Assembly: GCA_946401755.1 (NCBI GenBank) | Contig: CAMIVH010000019.1 | Location: forward strand, 1-11,486 | DNA from: an uncultured Caryophanales bacterium | Lineage (GTDB): Bacteria > Bacillota_I > Bacilli_A > RFN20 > CAG-826 | Direction of reading: 5' to 3' | DNA length: 11,486 bases | Shown here: positions 1-6,237 of the stretch, in pieces | How positions within the stretch are numbered: position 1 is the first letter of the stretch | Layout of the letters: each line of letters begins with the position of its first letter | Translations under genes and position numbers: made by a program | Notes under the pieces: model-generated | Seen by the model: only the letters and a program-made list of their open reading frames with translations | Databases searched by the model: none | What the model was told of the DNA's origin: nothing

Positions 1-1655
1 ATCACTTAACATATAAAGAAGTTAAACAATGCATCCAATCCTTCATTTATGGTGTCAACACACCATCCCGTTGGGGTACACAAGCTCCATTCACCAACAT
101 CACACTTGACTGGGTTGTGCCAAACGATATGGCGGAACTCAACTGTTTAGTGGGTGGCAAAGAAATGGACTTCAAGTACAAAGACTGTGTTGAAGAAATG
201 GCAATGGTCAATAAAGCCTTCATCGAAATCATGATTGAAGGTGACGCAAATGGCCGTGGTTTCCAATACCCAATCCCAACATACTCCATCACTCGTACAT
301 TTGACTGGGAAGAAACAGAAAACAATAAACTCTTATTCGAAATGACAGCGAAATATGGTACACCATACTTCTCTAACTACATCAACTCCGATATGGAACC
401 AAGTGATGTTAGAAGTATGTGCTGCCGTTTAAGACTCGACTTAAGAGAATTAAGAAAGAAATCCGGTGGTTTCTTCGGTTCTGGTGAAAGTACTGGTTCT
501 ATCGGTGTTGTTACCATTAACATGCCAAGAATTGCTTACTTATCCACAGACGCTGAAGACTTCTATAGAAGATTAGATCACATTATGGATATCAGTGCCC
601 GTTCACTTAAAGTGAAACGTAACACCATTACCACATTAATGGAAGCTGGCTTATATCCATATACAAAGAGATATTTAGGTAACTTCAATAACCACTTCTC
701 CACTATTGGTTTAGTTGGTATGAACGAAGCTTGTTTAAATGCTCGTTGGTTAAGAAAAGACTTAACAAATCCTGAAGCTATTCAATTCACAAAAGATGTT
801 CTCAATCACATGAGAAACAAACTTTCTGACTATCAAGAATTATATGGTGACTTATACAACTTAGAAGCCACCCCAGCGGAATCTACAGCCTATCGTTTAG
901 CCAAACACGATAAAGCTTTATATCCAGATATCATTACTGCTTCTGAAAATGGTAGAACTCCATACTACACCAACTCCTCACACTTACCAGTTGGTTATAC
1001 AGAAGATATCTACAAAGCTCTTGATATCCAAGATGGTTTACAAACTTTATACACCTCTGGTACAGTCTTCCACTGCTTCTTAGGTCAAAAGTTACCAAGC
1101 TGGAAATCATGTATGAATCTTGTTAGAAAGATCGCTGAAAACTACCACATCCCGTATTACACAATGTCTCCTACATACTCTGTATGTAAAGACCACGGTT
1201 ATATCACTGGTGAACAATATGTCTGTCCAAAATGTGGTAAGAGAACTGAAGTCTATTCCCGTATTACTGGTTACTATAGACCAGTCCAAAACTGGAATGA
1301 TGGTAAGACCGAAGAATTCCAACACAGAAAAGTTTATGAACCTGCAAAATCTAAACTCACACACAAAATCACTGACGTTTTAGGTAGCCAAGACGAAGAA
1401 CAAGAAGAAACAGCAGTTTGCAATGAAATCTTACTCTTCGCCACAAAGACATGCCCAAACTGTAAGATGGCTAAGATGCTTTTAGATAAAGCTGGTATCA
1501 AATATAGTGTTGTCGACGCTGAAGAAAACGCTGAACAAACAAAAGCCTTTGGCGTTAGAAAAGCTCCAACATTAATTGTTCCAAAAGAAGATGGCACCAA
1601 TGATGTCTTTGAAAACGCAAGTAACATCAAAGGCTATATCGAAAGTTTAAACTAA
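1..1655 (+). CDS. nrdD: Class III anaerobic ribonucleoside-triphosphate reductase fused to a C-terminal redoxin domain (5' end outside window)
   Basis: This is the large subunit that reduces ribonucleotides to deoxyribonucleotides without oxygen, using a glycyl radical. The frame is open from base 3 and starts mid-protein; 38 codons precede the first internal ATG at 117, so that ATG is not the start. Residues are numbered from it. The MCCRL segment (C102, C103) should hold the thiyl-radical cysteine. A zinc site follows as C357-x2-H360 and C370-x2-C373. The glycyl-radical loop is SRITGYYRP with G385 (bases 1269-1271). The reductase core ends near residue 410 and is followed by an acidic linker. 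Residues about 434-512 then form a glutaredoxin/thioredoxin-like fold with C446-P-N-C449 and a cis-proline segment KAPT (P484). The fused redoxin is the likely external reductant, and a reductase-like flavoprotein gene follows after one base. The core call is near certain; that the redoxin serves the core is inferred. Confidence 0.97.
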   Translation, partial: HLTYKEVKQCIQSFIYGVNTPSRWGTQAPFTNITLDWVVPNDMAELNCLVGGKEMDFKYKDCVEEMAMVNKAFIEIMIEGDANGRGFQYPIPTYSITRTFDWEETENNKLLFEMTAKYGTPYFSNYINSDMEPSDVRSMCCRLRLDLRELRKKSGGFFGSGESTGSIGVVTINMPRIAYLSTDAEDFYRRLDHIMDISARSLKVKRNTITTLMEAGLYPYTKRYLGNFNNHFSTIGLVGMNEACLNARWLRKDLTNPEAIQFTKDVLNHMRNKLSDYQELYGDLYNLEATPAESTAYRLAKHDKALYPDIITASENGRTPYYTNSSHLPVGYTEDIYKALDIQDGLQTLYTSGTVFHCFLGQKLPSWKSCMNLVRKIAENYHIPYYTMSPTYSVCKDHGYITGEQYVCPKCGKRTEVYSRITGYYRPVQNWNDGKTEEFQHRKVYEPAKSKLTHKITDVLGSQDEEQEETAVCNEILLFATKTCPNCKMAKMLLDKAGIKYSVVDAEENAEQTKAFGVRKAPTLIVPKEDGTNDVFENASNIKGYIESLN

Positions 1656-1656
1656 T

Positions 1657-2571
1657 ATGATCGATGTCATTGTTGTCGGCGGTGGTCCCGCAGGGATGAG
1701 TGTGGCTCTGAATTTGCTCAGAGCCGGTCGCTCAGTCTTAATCTTAGAAAAAGAGAATTTTGGTGGTCAAATCGCCAATTCTCCTCGTGTCGAAAATCTT
1801 CCAAGTATTAAAGAAATTTCTGGCTTAGATTTTGCCGGTAATCTCTTTGAACAGATCCTTGATTTAGGTGCGAAATTTGAGCTCGAAGAAGTCACTAGAG
1901 TTTTAAAACAAGATGGTGTTTTTGAAGTCACCACTAATTACCATACATATCAAGCAAAAGCGGTTGTTCTCGCTAATGGTGTTAAGCATCGTAAAATGGG
2001 TCTTCCAAATGAAGAAGAATTCATTGGTAAAGGTATCTCCTTCTGTGCGGTCTGCGACGGCGCGTTCTATAAAGATAAAGATGTTTATTTAATCGGTGAT
2101 GCGAATACCGCTCTTCAATACGCTTTAATGCTTGCCCAAACAAGTTCAAACGTTTATGTCTTTACTTTATTTGACCGTTTCTTTGCAGATCAAATCTTAG
2201 TGGATCGTTTAAGACAAAAAGATAACGTTCACATTACTCACAACATGAATCTTGTCGCTTATTTAGGTCAAAACGAATTAGCAGGTTTACGTTTTGAAAA
2301 CACCATGGATCACACCATTCACGAATATCCAACAAACAATGTATTCGTTGCTATCGGCCAAGTTTCTCAAAACGATTTATTCAAATCCTTAGTGGAAACT
2401 GATGATCATGGTTTCATTATCACTAATGAGAGAATGGAAACATCAATGCCTGGCTTATTCGCCATAGGCGACACAAGAAAAAAAGACGTCCGTCAAGTGG
2501 CAAGCGCGGTTGGCGATGCCTCTATTGCTAGCGTCTTTATTGATAAATACTTAATGATGAATAATCGTTAA
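1657..2571 (+). CDS. trxB: Thioredoxin-reductase-family flavoprotein lacking the NADPH-binding motif (FFTR-like)
   Basis: This 304-residue flavoprotein has the length of low-molecular-weight thioredoxin reductase. The FAD-binding parts are intact: GGGPAG at residues 8-13, and GLFAIGD at 266-272 followed by RQVASAVGDA. The redox disulfide is C130-A-V-C133. The second nucleotide domain is altered: the usual GGGDSA is GDANTA (147-152), and where HRRxxxR is expected the protein reads TLFDRFF (about 170-176), so all basic NADPH 2'-phosphate contacts are gone. The same loss defines ferredoxin-linked flavoenzyme thioredoxin reductases described in Clostridium. The gene starts one base after the nrdD stop (TAA-T-ATG) without a clear Shine-Dalgarno, implying translational coupling. 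It most likely reduces the redoxin domain fused to NrdD. Ferredoxin as donor is an inference from missing residues; another donor or an inactive protein is possible. Confidence 0.93.
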   Translation: MIDVIVVGGGPAGMSVALNLLRAGRSVLILEKENFGGQIANSPRVENLPSIKEISGLDFAGNLFEQILDLGAKFELEEVTRVLKQDGVFEVTTNYHTYQAKAVVLANGVKHRKMGLPNEEEFIGKGISFCAVCDGAFYKDKDVYLIGDANTALQYALMLAQTSSNVYVFTLFDRFFADQILVDRLRQKDNVHITHNMNLVAYLGQNELAGLRFENTMDHTIHEYPTNNVFVAIGQVSQNDLFKSLVETDDHGFIITNERMETSMPGLFAIGDTRKKDVRQVASAVGDASIASVFIDKYLMMNNR

Positions 2572-3260
2572 TAACCACGTAGATTCACTTCAGCAATACC
2601 TGAAGACAAATAATCTCTTAATTTATTGGCTTCCACTACGTCAACTTCGTGGAGGCCTTTTTTAATGCAGCCCTCTCTATCTACGAACTTTTGTAAGAAT
2701 AAGCGCTTTGCACCTTTAATCAAATTAAGGAATGCTTCATAGTCCATCTTCTCATGGAATTCTTTAACCAAGGTGGTTCTAAATTCATAATCCTTAGCTT
2801 TAGTCATTAAGAGATTGATGCTCTTTTTGATATTATCAACATTGATGAACTTTAGGCCACATGTTTCAGCATATAAATTTGGACAGTTTTTGATGTCCAT
2901 AGCAACGTAATCTAATAGGCCTTCATCAAGCAATTCTTCTAGTAATTTTGGGTTAGTGCCATTAGTGTCTAACTTGATCAAGAAACCAAGGTCACGCACC
3001 GCTTTGATTTTAACCTTCAAATCTTCTAACATTGTTGGTTCTCCACCACTGAAAACAACCGCATCCACTAGACCTCTTCTGGTCTTTAAAAATGCGAGTA
3101 TTTCATCGAAGTCAATCTCATCTTGTTTGCTGGCCCCTAAGACCGCTGCACCATTATGACAAAACGGGCAGCGCATGTTGCACGCTTGGGCGAATAAGAC
3201 GACAGAAACCTTGTCTTCGTAATCTAGTAACGAGAGCTTATCAATACCGACAATTGCCAT
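2568..3260 (-). CDS. nrdG: Anaerobic ribonucleotide reductase activase, radical SAM (NrdG2-type)
   Basis: This 230-residue protein is a radical-SAM enzyme expected to install the glycyl radical on NrdD. The [4Fe-4S] motif is C27-NMR-C31-PF-C34-HN. It is followed by SGGEP (71-75), which binds the SAM methionine group, DTNG at 98-101, and MDIK at 121-124. The length and the position of the cluster motif (after about 26 residues) fit the longer pflA-like NrdG2 group rather than the short E. coli NrdG. The assignment as NrdG rather than another glycyl-radical activase rests on the adjacent nrdD. The gene is convergent with trxB and their ends overlap by 4 bp (TTAA, 2568-2571); I see no intrinsic terminator there. 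Its own promoter is divergent from the deaminase operon and gives a nearly leaderless mRNA with no Shine-Dalgarno. Confidence 0.94.
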   Translation of the reverse strand: MAIVGIDKLSLLDYEDKVSVVLFAQACNMRCPFCHNGAAVLGASKQDEIDFDEILAFLKTRRGLVDAVVFSGGEPTMLEDLKVKIKAVRDLGFLIKLDTNGTNPKLLEELLDEGLLDYVAMDIKNCPNLYAETCGLKFINVDNIKKSINLLMTKAKDYEFRTTLVKEFHEKMDYEAFLNLIKGAKRLFLQKFVDREGCIKKGLHEVDVVEANKLRDYLSSGIAEVNLRGY

Positions 3261-3264
3261 AGTA

Positions 3265-3282
3265 TTAATATTGTAATATTAA
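3265..3282. promoter_or_regulatory. 18-bp perfect palindrome between nrdG and the dCMP deaminase gene
   Basis: TTAATATT-GT-AATATTAA is a perfect inverted repeat of 8-bp arms with a 2-bp centre. It covers the predicted -10 of nrdG and ends one base before the predicted -35 of the divergent deaminase promoter, so a protein bound here could control both directions. It does not match the NrdR box pattern I know. In AT-rich DNA such palindromes also arise by chance, so the operator role is an inference. Confidence 0.4.
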
Positions 3283-3298
3283 GTTGCCTTCAAATCAA
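3270..3298 (-). promoter_or_regulatory. Predicted nrdG promoter, leaderless
   Basis: Read on the minus strand there is TTGATT (3298-3293), a 17-bp spacer, then TACAAT (3275-3270). The expected start point is near 3263, only two or three bases before the nrdG ATG at 3260. The bases before the ATG (attaatact) contain no Shine-Dalgarno. Confidence 0.6.
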
Positions 3299-3311
3299 AT
3301 ATCGTTATAAT
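3284..3311 (+). promoter_or_regulatory. Predicted promoter of the dCMP deaminase-folD operon, leaderless
   Basis: TTGCCT (3284-3289), a 16-bp spacer and a perfect TATAAT (3306-3311) place the start point near 3318. That is only about three bases before the ATG at 3321, with no room for a Shine-Dalgarno. Confidence 0.65.
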
Positions 3312-3320
3312 AATTGTTAT

Positions 3321-3794
3321 ATGGAACACAATAATATTTCTTGGGACGAATACTTTATGGGTATCGCTTCTTTGAGCGCCTTAAGAAGCAAAGATCCTAA
3401 TACAAAGGTAGGCGCATGTATCGTCGATGACGATAATAAGGTCGTTTCTATCGGCTATAATGGTATGCCAAAAGGTGTTGATGAAGATCAACTCTCTTGG
3501 AACAAAGGTGAAGGCTTAGATTCTAAATATCTCTATGTCTGTCACGCAGAATTTAACGCGATTTTAAATACGCGTAACGGTAGCGCGCTTAAGGGCTGCC
3601 GCTTATACGTCACGTTATTCCCATGCAACGAGTGCGCGAAAGCATGCGTACAAGTGGGCATTAAGGAAATTATTTATTTAGAAAATAAATACGCTGACAC
3701 AATTGGCGTTCAAGCTAGTAAGAAAATGCTTGAATTAGCTGGCATCAAATTAAGACAATTCAACGCTAAAGAATTGAATGAATTAGTGAAGTAA
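3321..3794 (+). CDS. comEB: dCMP deaminase (ComEB family)
   Basis: This 157-residue zinc deaminase converts dCMP to dUMP, the substrate of thymidylate synthase. The signature is C74-H75-A-E77 (zinc ligand H75, proton-shuttling E77) and P101-C102-N-E-C105 (zinc ligands C102 and C105). The N-terminal part with KDPNTKVGACIV (24-35) and GYNGMPKG (45-52) is typical of dCMP deaminases rather than tRNA adenosine or free cytidine deaminases. The full family length is present. ATG at 3321 is favoured because the homologous N-terminus begins near the predicted promoter, although this leaves essentially no leader. The gene is followed after one base by folD (TAA-T-ATG). Together with the neighbouring class III reductase genes it forms a deoxynucleotide supply neighbourhood. 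The symbol comEB is the usual Bacillota name; no competence role is implied. Confidence 0.93.
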   Translation: MEHNNISWDEYFMGIASLSALRSKDPNTKVGACIVDDDNKVVSIGYNGMPKGVDEDQLSWNKGEGLDSKYLYVCHAEFNAILNTRNGSALKGCRLYVTLFPCNECAKACVQVGIKEIIYLENKYADTIGVQASKKMLELAGIKLRQFNAKELNELVK

Positions 3795-3795
3795 T

Positions 3796-4590
3796 ATGAC
3801 TATCAAAGAATACGTTGCTCTTCGTAAGGAAGAAATTAAAAATTTAGTAGCGGGTTTAGAAAGAAAACCATGCATTGCCATCGTCCAAGTTAACGAGGAC
3901 GCAGGTAGCTGCGCATATGTGCGCGGCAAGCTTAAAGATGCTGATGAATTAGGCATTAAAGCAGACCTTATTAAACTACCATTAGAAACAACTCAAGAAG
4001 AACTTTTGAAGGTTATTGATGAATTAAATAAAGATGAAGTTCATGATGGCTTTATTGTTCAAATGCCTTTACCAAAAGGTATTGATGAAGAAGCCATTAA
4101 ATTAGCGGTTGATCCTAAAAAAGACGTCGATGGTTTCCATCCTTTATCCGCGCTTGTTCCATGTACCCCAAAAGGTATTATTAACTACTTACACTTCGAA
4201 AAGATTCCAATGCAAGGTAAGAATGCTGTTGTTATCGGCCGTAGTAATATCGTCGGCAAGCCAATGGCCAAACTCCTTCTTAAAGAGAATATGAATGTGA
4301 CCGTTTTGCATAGCAAAACCACTCAAGAAGATATGGCTTTCTATATCGCTCACGCAGATGTCATTGTCGTAGCGATTGGTAAAGCTGGCTTCTTAGATAA
4401 CCGTTTCACATATAAAAAAGATGCTGTCATTGTTGACGTAGGCATCTCTAGAACTGAAGATGGTTTAAAGGGCGATGCTCTTGCAGGTCTTCCAGTTGGT
4501 CTTCAAACTCCAGTTCCTGGTGGTGTTGGCCTCGCTACAAGATTAGCTCTTTACGAAAACTTATTAGAAATATACGGCGTTAACAAGTAG
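3796..4590 (+). CDS. folD: Bifunctional methylene-THF dehydrogenase/methenyl-THF cyclohydrolase
   Basis: This 264-residue FolD interconverts 5,10-methylene-, methenyl- and 10-formyl-tetrahydrofolate, supplying one-carbon units to thymidylate and purine synthesis. Catalytic features are visible: Y41-VRG-K45 (the YxxxK of the active site), VQMPLP at 88-93, KDVDGFHP at 109-116, the dinucleotide-binding GRSNIVGKPMA at 148-158, VDVGI at 213-217, and TPVPGGVG at 238-245. It is slightly shorter than the usual 280 or so residues, mostly at the N-terminus. The last motif continues LAT where most family members have PMT, a mild deviation. It is the second gene of an operon with the dCMP deaminase, starting one base after its stop without a convincing Shine-Dalgarno, so translation is probably coupled. 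An intrinsic terminator overlaps its stop codon. Confidence 0.96.
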   Translation: MTIKEYVALRKEEIKNLVAGLERKPCIAIVQVNEDAGSCAYVRGKLKDADELGIKADLIKLPLETTQEELLKVIDELNKDEVHDGFIVQMPLPKGIDEEAIKLAVDPKKDVDGFHPLSALVPCTPKGIINYLHFEKIPMQGKNAVVIGRSNIVGKPMAKLLLKENMNVTVLHSKTTQEDMAFYIAHADVIVVAIGKAGFLDNRFTYKKDAVIVDVGISRTEDGLKGDALAGLPVGLQTPVPGGVGLATRLALYENLLEIYGVNK

Positions 4591-4607
4591 GTTAGCGCCT
4601 TTTCTTT
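4576..4607 (+). terminator. Intrinsic terminator of the folD operon, spanning both convergent stop codons
   Basis: GGCGTTAAC (4576-4584), a 6-nt loop, and GTTAGCGCC (4591-4599) form a 9-bp stem with one G-U pair, followed by TTTTCTTT. The loop contains the folD stop, and the right arm contains the stop codon of the minus-strand regulator. There is no T-run in the minus direction. Confidence 0.85.
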
Positions 4608-5191
4608 AAAAATGTAATTTTGCCTTTCTCTTTTTTGATGAGATGGCGTTTTACTAAACTCGTTAAAAGACGAGATAATGTTTCTCTTTGAATGCCGATT
4701 GTTTGGGCTAAAGTGGTCACGTTTTTAAAGACAATGACATTCTCATTTTTACTCGCATAATAGAACAATCTTTCTTCAGCGTTGGTGAAAGACAAAAGCT
4801 GGATTCTAGCGTTTAATGATTTACCGAAGTCAGACTGGGCTTGTAAATAGAGAGTTAGGAACTCTTGGTTATTTTGTAATAAGTAAATAAGGTTTTCTTT
4901 GTTGATAAAGGCGATGACACATTTTTCTTTAGCGACGACATCACCGCGATAGATTGGATCACTCGAGAAGATTAAGTTATTGCCAAAGACATCGCCCGCC
5001 TTTAAAGAGTTAAGTAACATTTCTTTTCCTTTGAAGGCATAAGAAATGATATCGACCTTGCCAGAAACAATGATGCCAACATTCTCACAGAGGTCGCCCT
5101 CATGAGCGATGACACTGTTTTTTGTGACTTGATAACCATTAACTAGTTTGTGTTCTTTTTTGCTTAATACTTGTAAAAGTGGAATTTTCAT
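4592..5191 (-). CDS. Crp/Fnr-family transcriptional regulator
   Basis: This 199-residue protein has the two-domain Crp/Fnr layout. A cyclic-nucleotide-binding-like beta-barrel (about 10-110, with GKVDI at 44-48 and GDVFG at 66-70) leads through a dimerisation helix (about 110-140) to a winged helix (about 140-197). The recognition helix reads R169-E170-T-L-S-R174, matching the R-E-T-x-x-R of E. coli CRP that reads TGTGA. There are no N-terminal cysteines for an FNR-type iron-sulfur cluster; the only cysteines are C35 and C91. The phosphate-binding segment reads YRGDVVA (81-87) rather than the R-S/T-A of cAMP binders, so the ligand is unknown. The gene is convergent with folD (one-base gap) and divergent from a solute-binding lipoprotein. 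A perfect TGTGA-N6-TCACA site lies just upstream, so autoregulation and control of the transporter are likely. Confidence 0.92.
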   Translation of the reverse strand: MKIPLLQVLSKKEHKLVNGYQVTKNSVIAHEGDLCENVGIIVSGKVDIISYAFKGKEMLLNSLKAGDVFGNNLIFSSDPIYRGDVVAKEKCVIAFINKENLIYLLQNNQEFLTLYLQAQSDFGKSLNARIQLLSFTNAEERLFYYASKNENVIVFKNVTTLAQTIGIQRETLSRLLTSLVKRHLIKKEKGKITFLKKRR

Positions 5192-5199
5192 AATATTTG

Positions 5200-5215
5200 T
5201 GTGACCTCAATCACA
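5200..5215. promoter_or_regulatory. Perfect Crp-type operator TGTGA-N6-TCACA
   Basis: TGTGA (5200-5204), six bases, TCACA (5211-5215). The centre lies at -41.5 from the start point predicted for the rightward transporter promoter, the class II activator position. It also overlaps the predicted start point (near 5213) of the leftward regulator gene, where binding should repress. The half-site matches what the regulator's R-E-T-x-x-R helix is expected to read. Confidence 0.85.
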
Positions 5216-5219
5216 TTTT

Positions 5220-5247
5220 ATTATAAATGGTTCCTGTATAATTACAA
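5220..5247 (-). promoter_or_regulatory. Predicted promoter of the Crp/Fnr-family regulator
   Basis: On the minus strand TTGTAA (5247-5242), a 16-bp spacer and a perfect TATAAT (5225-5220). The start point is predicted near 5213, inside the operator, leaving a leader of about 22 nt with only a weak, distant GAGG. Confidence 0.6.
5237..5242 (+). promoter_or_regulatory. -10 element of the lipoprotein/permease promoter, activator-dependent type
   Basis: A perfect TATAAT is present, but the -35 position (5214-5219, CATTTT at 17-bp spacing) has no resemblance to TTGACA. It is partly occupied by the Crp-type operator, as expected for a class II activated promoter. A strong Shine-Dalgarno (GGAGG, 5249-5253) precedes the ATG at 5263. 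Confidence 0.6.
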
Positions 5248-5262
5248 CGGAGGAATTCTAAA

Positions 5263-6237
5263 ATGAAAAAATATTTATCACTTATCGCAGTAGCCGTTAT
5301 GCTCACTGCTTGCAATACCACAAATACAAGTTCAAAAGGAGACAGTAGCTCAGCCGCTCCTGAGTATGACCGTTCTTCTTTGAACATCCTTACACCAACA
5401 GGGGCTCCAGCCTTAGCATTCTATAACTATGCTGGTAACGCTAAGTTTGAGACAAATGCAGCACCTGCTACAATCTCAGGTCAAATGGCCGCTGGTTCAA
5501 AAGATGTTATCGTCTTACCAACCAACGCCGGTGTCAAAGCCATTGTCGATAACAAAGCGCCATATCAATTAGCGGCGACTATCACATTTGGTAATTTCTA
5601 TATTGCTTCACTCAATAACGATGATAACCAAGTAATGGATGAAAACGACACAATCCTTCTTTTCCAAAAGAACAATGTCCCAGATAAAATCTTCCATTAT
5701 GTTTATGGTGATCAATTCAACAATGCGATTCATTATGCTGCGGACGTTTCCGCAGTTGCTCAAGCGGTTATTGCTGGCAAATACTCTGACCCAGATACAG
5801 GTACAGAATATGTTCCAAACTATGTGATGATTGCGGAACCTGCTTTAACAAACGTGATGAGTAAAAAGAACACTGTCAGCGTTTACGCTGATATCCAAGC
5901 TAAATATAAAGAAAAATCAAATGACCAAGCTTTATTCCAAGCTTCAGTCTTTGTGAACAAGAACGTTGAAAAGACTCTTGCGACTTCTTTCTTAAAATCT
6001 TTAGAAAAAGATATCAATGATGCTATCGCTGAGCCAACCAAGTTATCCACTGGTATGAGTAAAGAAGCTTCAGCCGCCGAAGTCTTTGGCGTTGCGCCAC
6101 AAATGGCAGAAAACGTTTTAAAGAAGAATAATGGTATGGGCTTAGGTTTCAAATACGCTAAAGAGAATAAAGCCGCTATTGAAACCTTCTTAAAACTATT
6201 CAATATTGAGGGCCTTAATGAGGAAATTTATTTCTAA
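5263..6237 (+). CDS. ABC transporter substrate-binding lipoprotein (SsuA/TauA/NMT1-like)
   Basis: This 324-residue protein begins with a lipoprotein signal: K2-K3, a hydrophobic stretch, and lipobox L14-T-A-C17, so the mature protein is anchored by C17. A short Ser/Thr/Asn-rich tether follows, then a periplasmic-binding-protein fold. Features include LNILTPTGAPALAFYN (about 43-58), a motif typical of solute-binding proteins for small organic solutes, and DVIVLPTNAG. The partner gene, a TauC/SsuC-like permease, overlaps its 3' end. The substrate cannot be read from sequence; sulfonates, thiamine precursors or other small organic ligands are the known range of this superfamily. A strong Shine-Dalgarno (GGAGG) supports the start. 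The upstream Crp-type site suggests activation by the divergent regulator. I see no ATPase gene in the operon. Confidence 0.88.
   Translation: MKKYLSLIAVAVMLTACNTTNTSSKGDSSSAAPEYDRSSLNILTPTGAPALAFYNYAGNAKFETNAAPATISGQMAAGSKDVIVLPTNAGVKAIVDNKAPYQLAATITFGNFYIASLNNDDNQVMDENDTILLFQKNNVPDKIFHYVYGDQFNNAIHYAADVSAVAQAVIAGKYSDPDTGTEYVPNYVMIAEPALTNVMSKKNTVSVYADIQAKYKEKSNDQALFQASVFVNKNVEKTLATSFLKSLEKDINDAIAEPTKLSTGMSKEASAAEVFGVAPQMAENVLKKNNGMGLGFKYAKENKAAIETFLKLFNIEGLNEEIYF

Noticed and set aside
117..117. ATG at 117 as the start of nrdD
   Set aside because: The frame is open to the left edge and encodes typical NrdD sequence (QSFIYGVNTPSRWGTQAPF) before it, so the gene is truncated by the window.
2586..2605. 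Hairpin CTTCAG/CTGAAG near the trxB-nrdG junction as a terminator
   Set aside because: The six-base arms lack a following T-run on either strand.
6206..6217. TTG at 6206 as the permease start
   Set aside because: ATG at 6218 has GAGGG five bases upstream and a normal N-terminus; the TTG has no ribosome-binding site.
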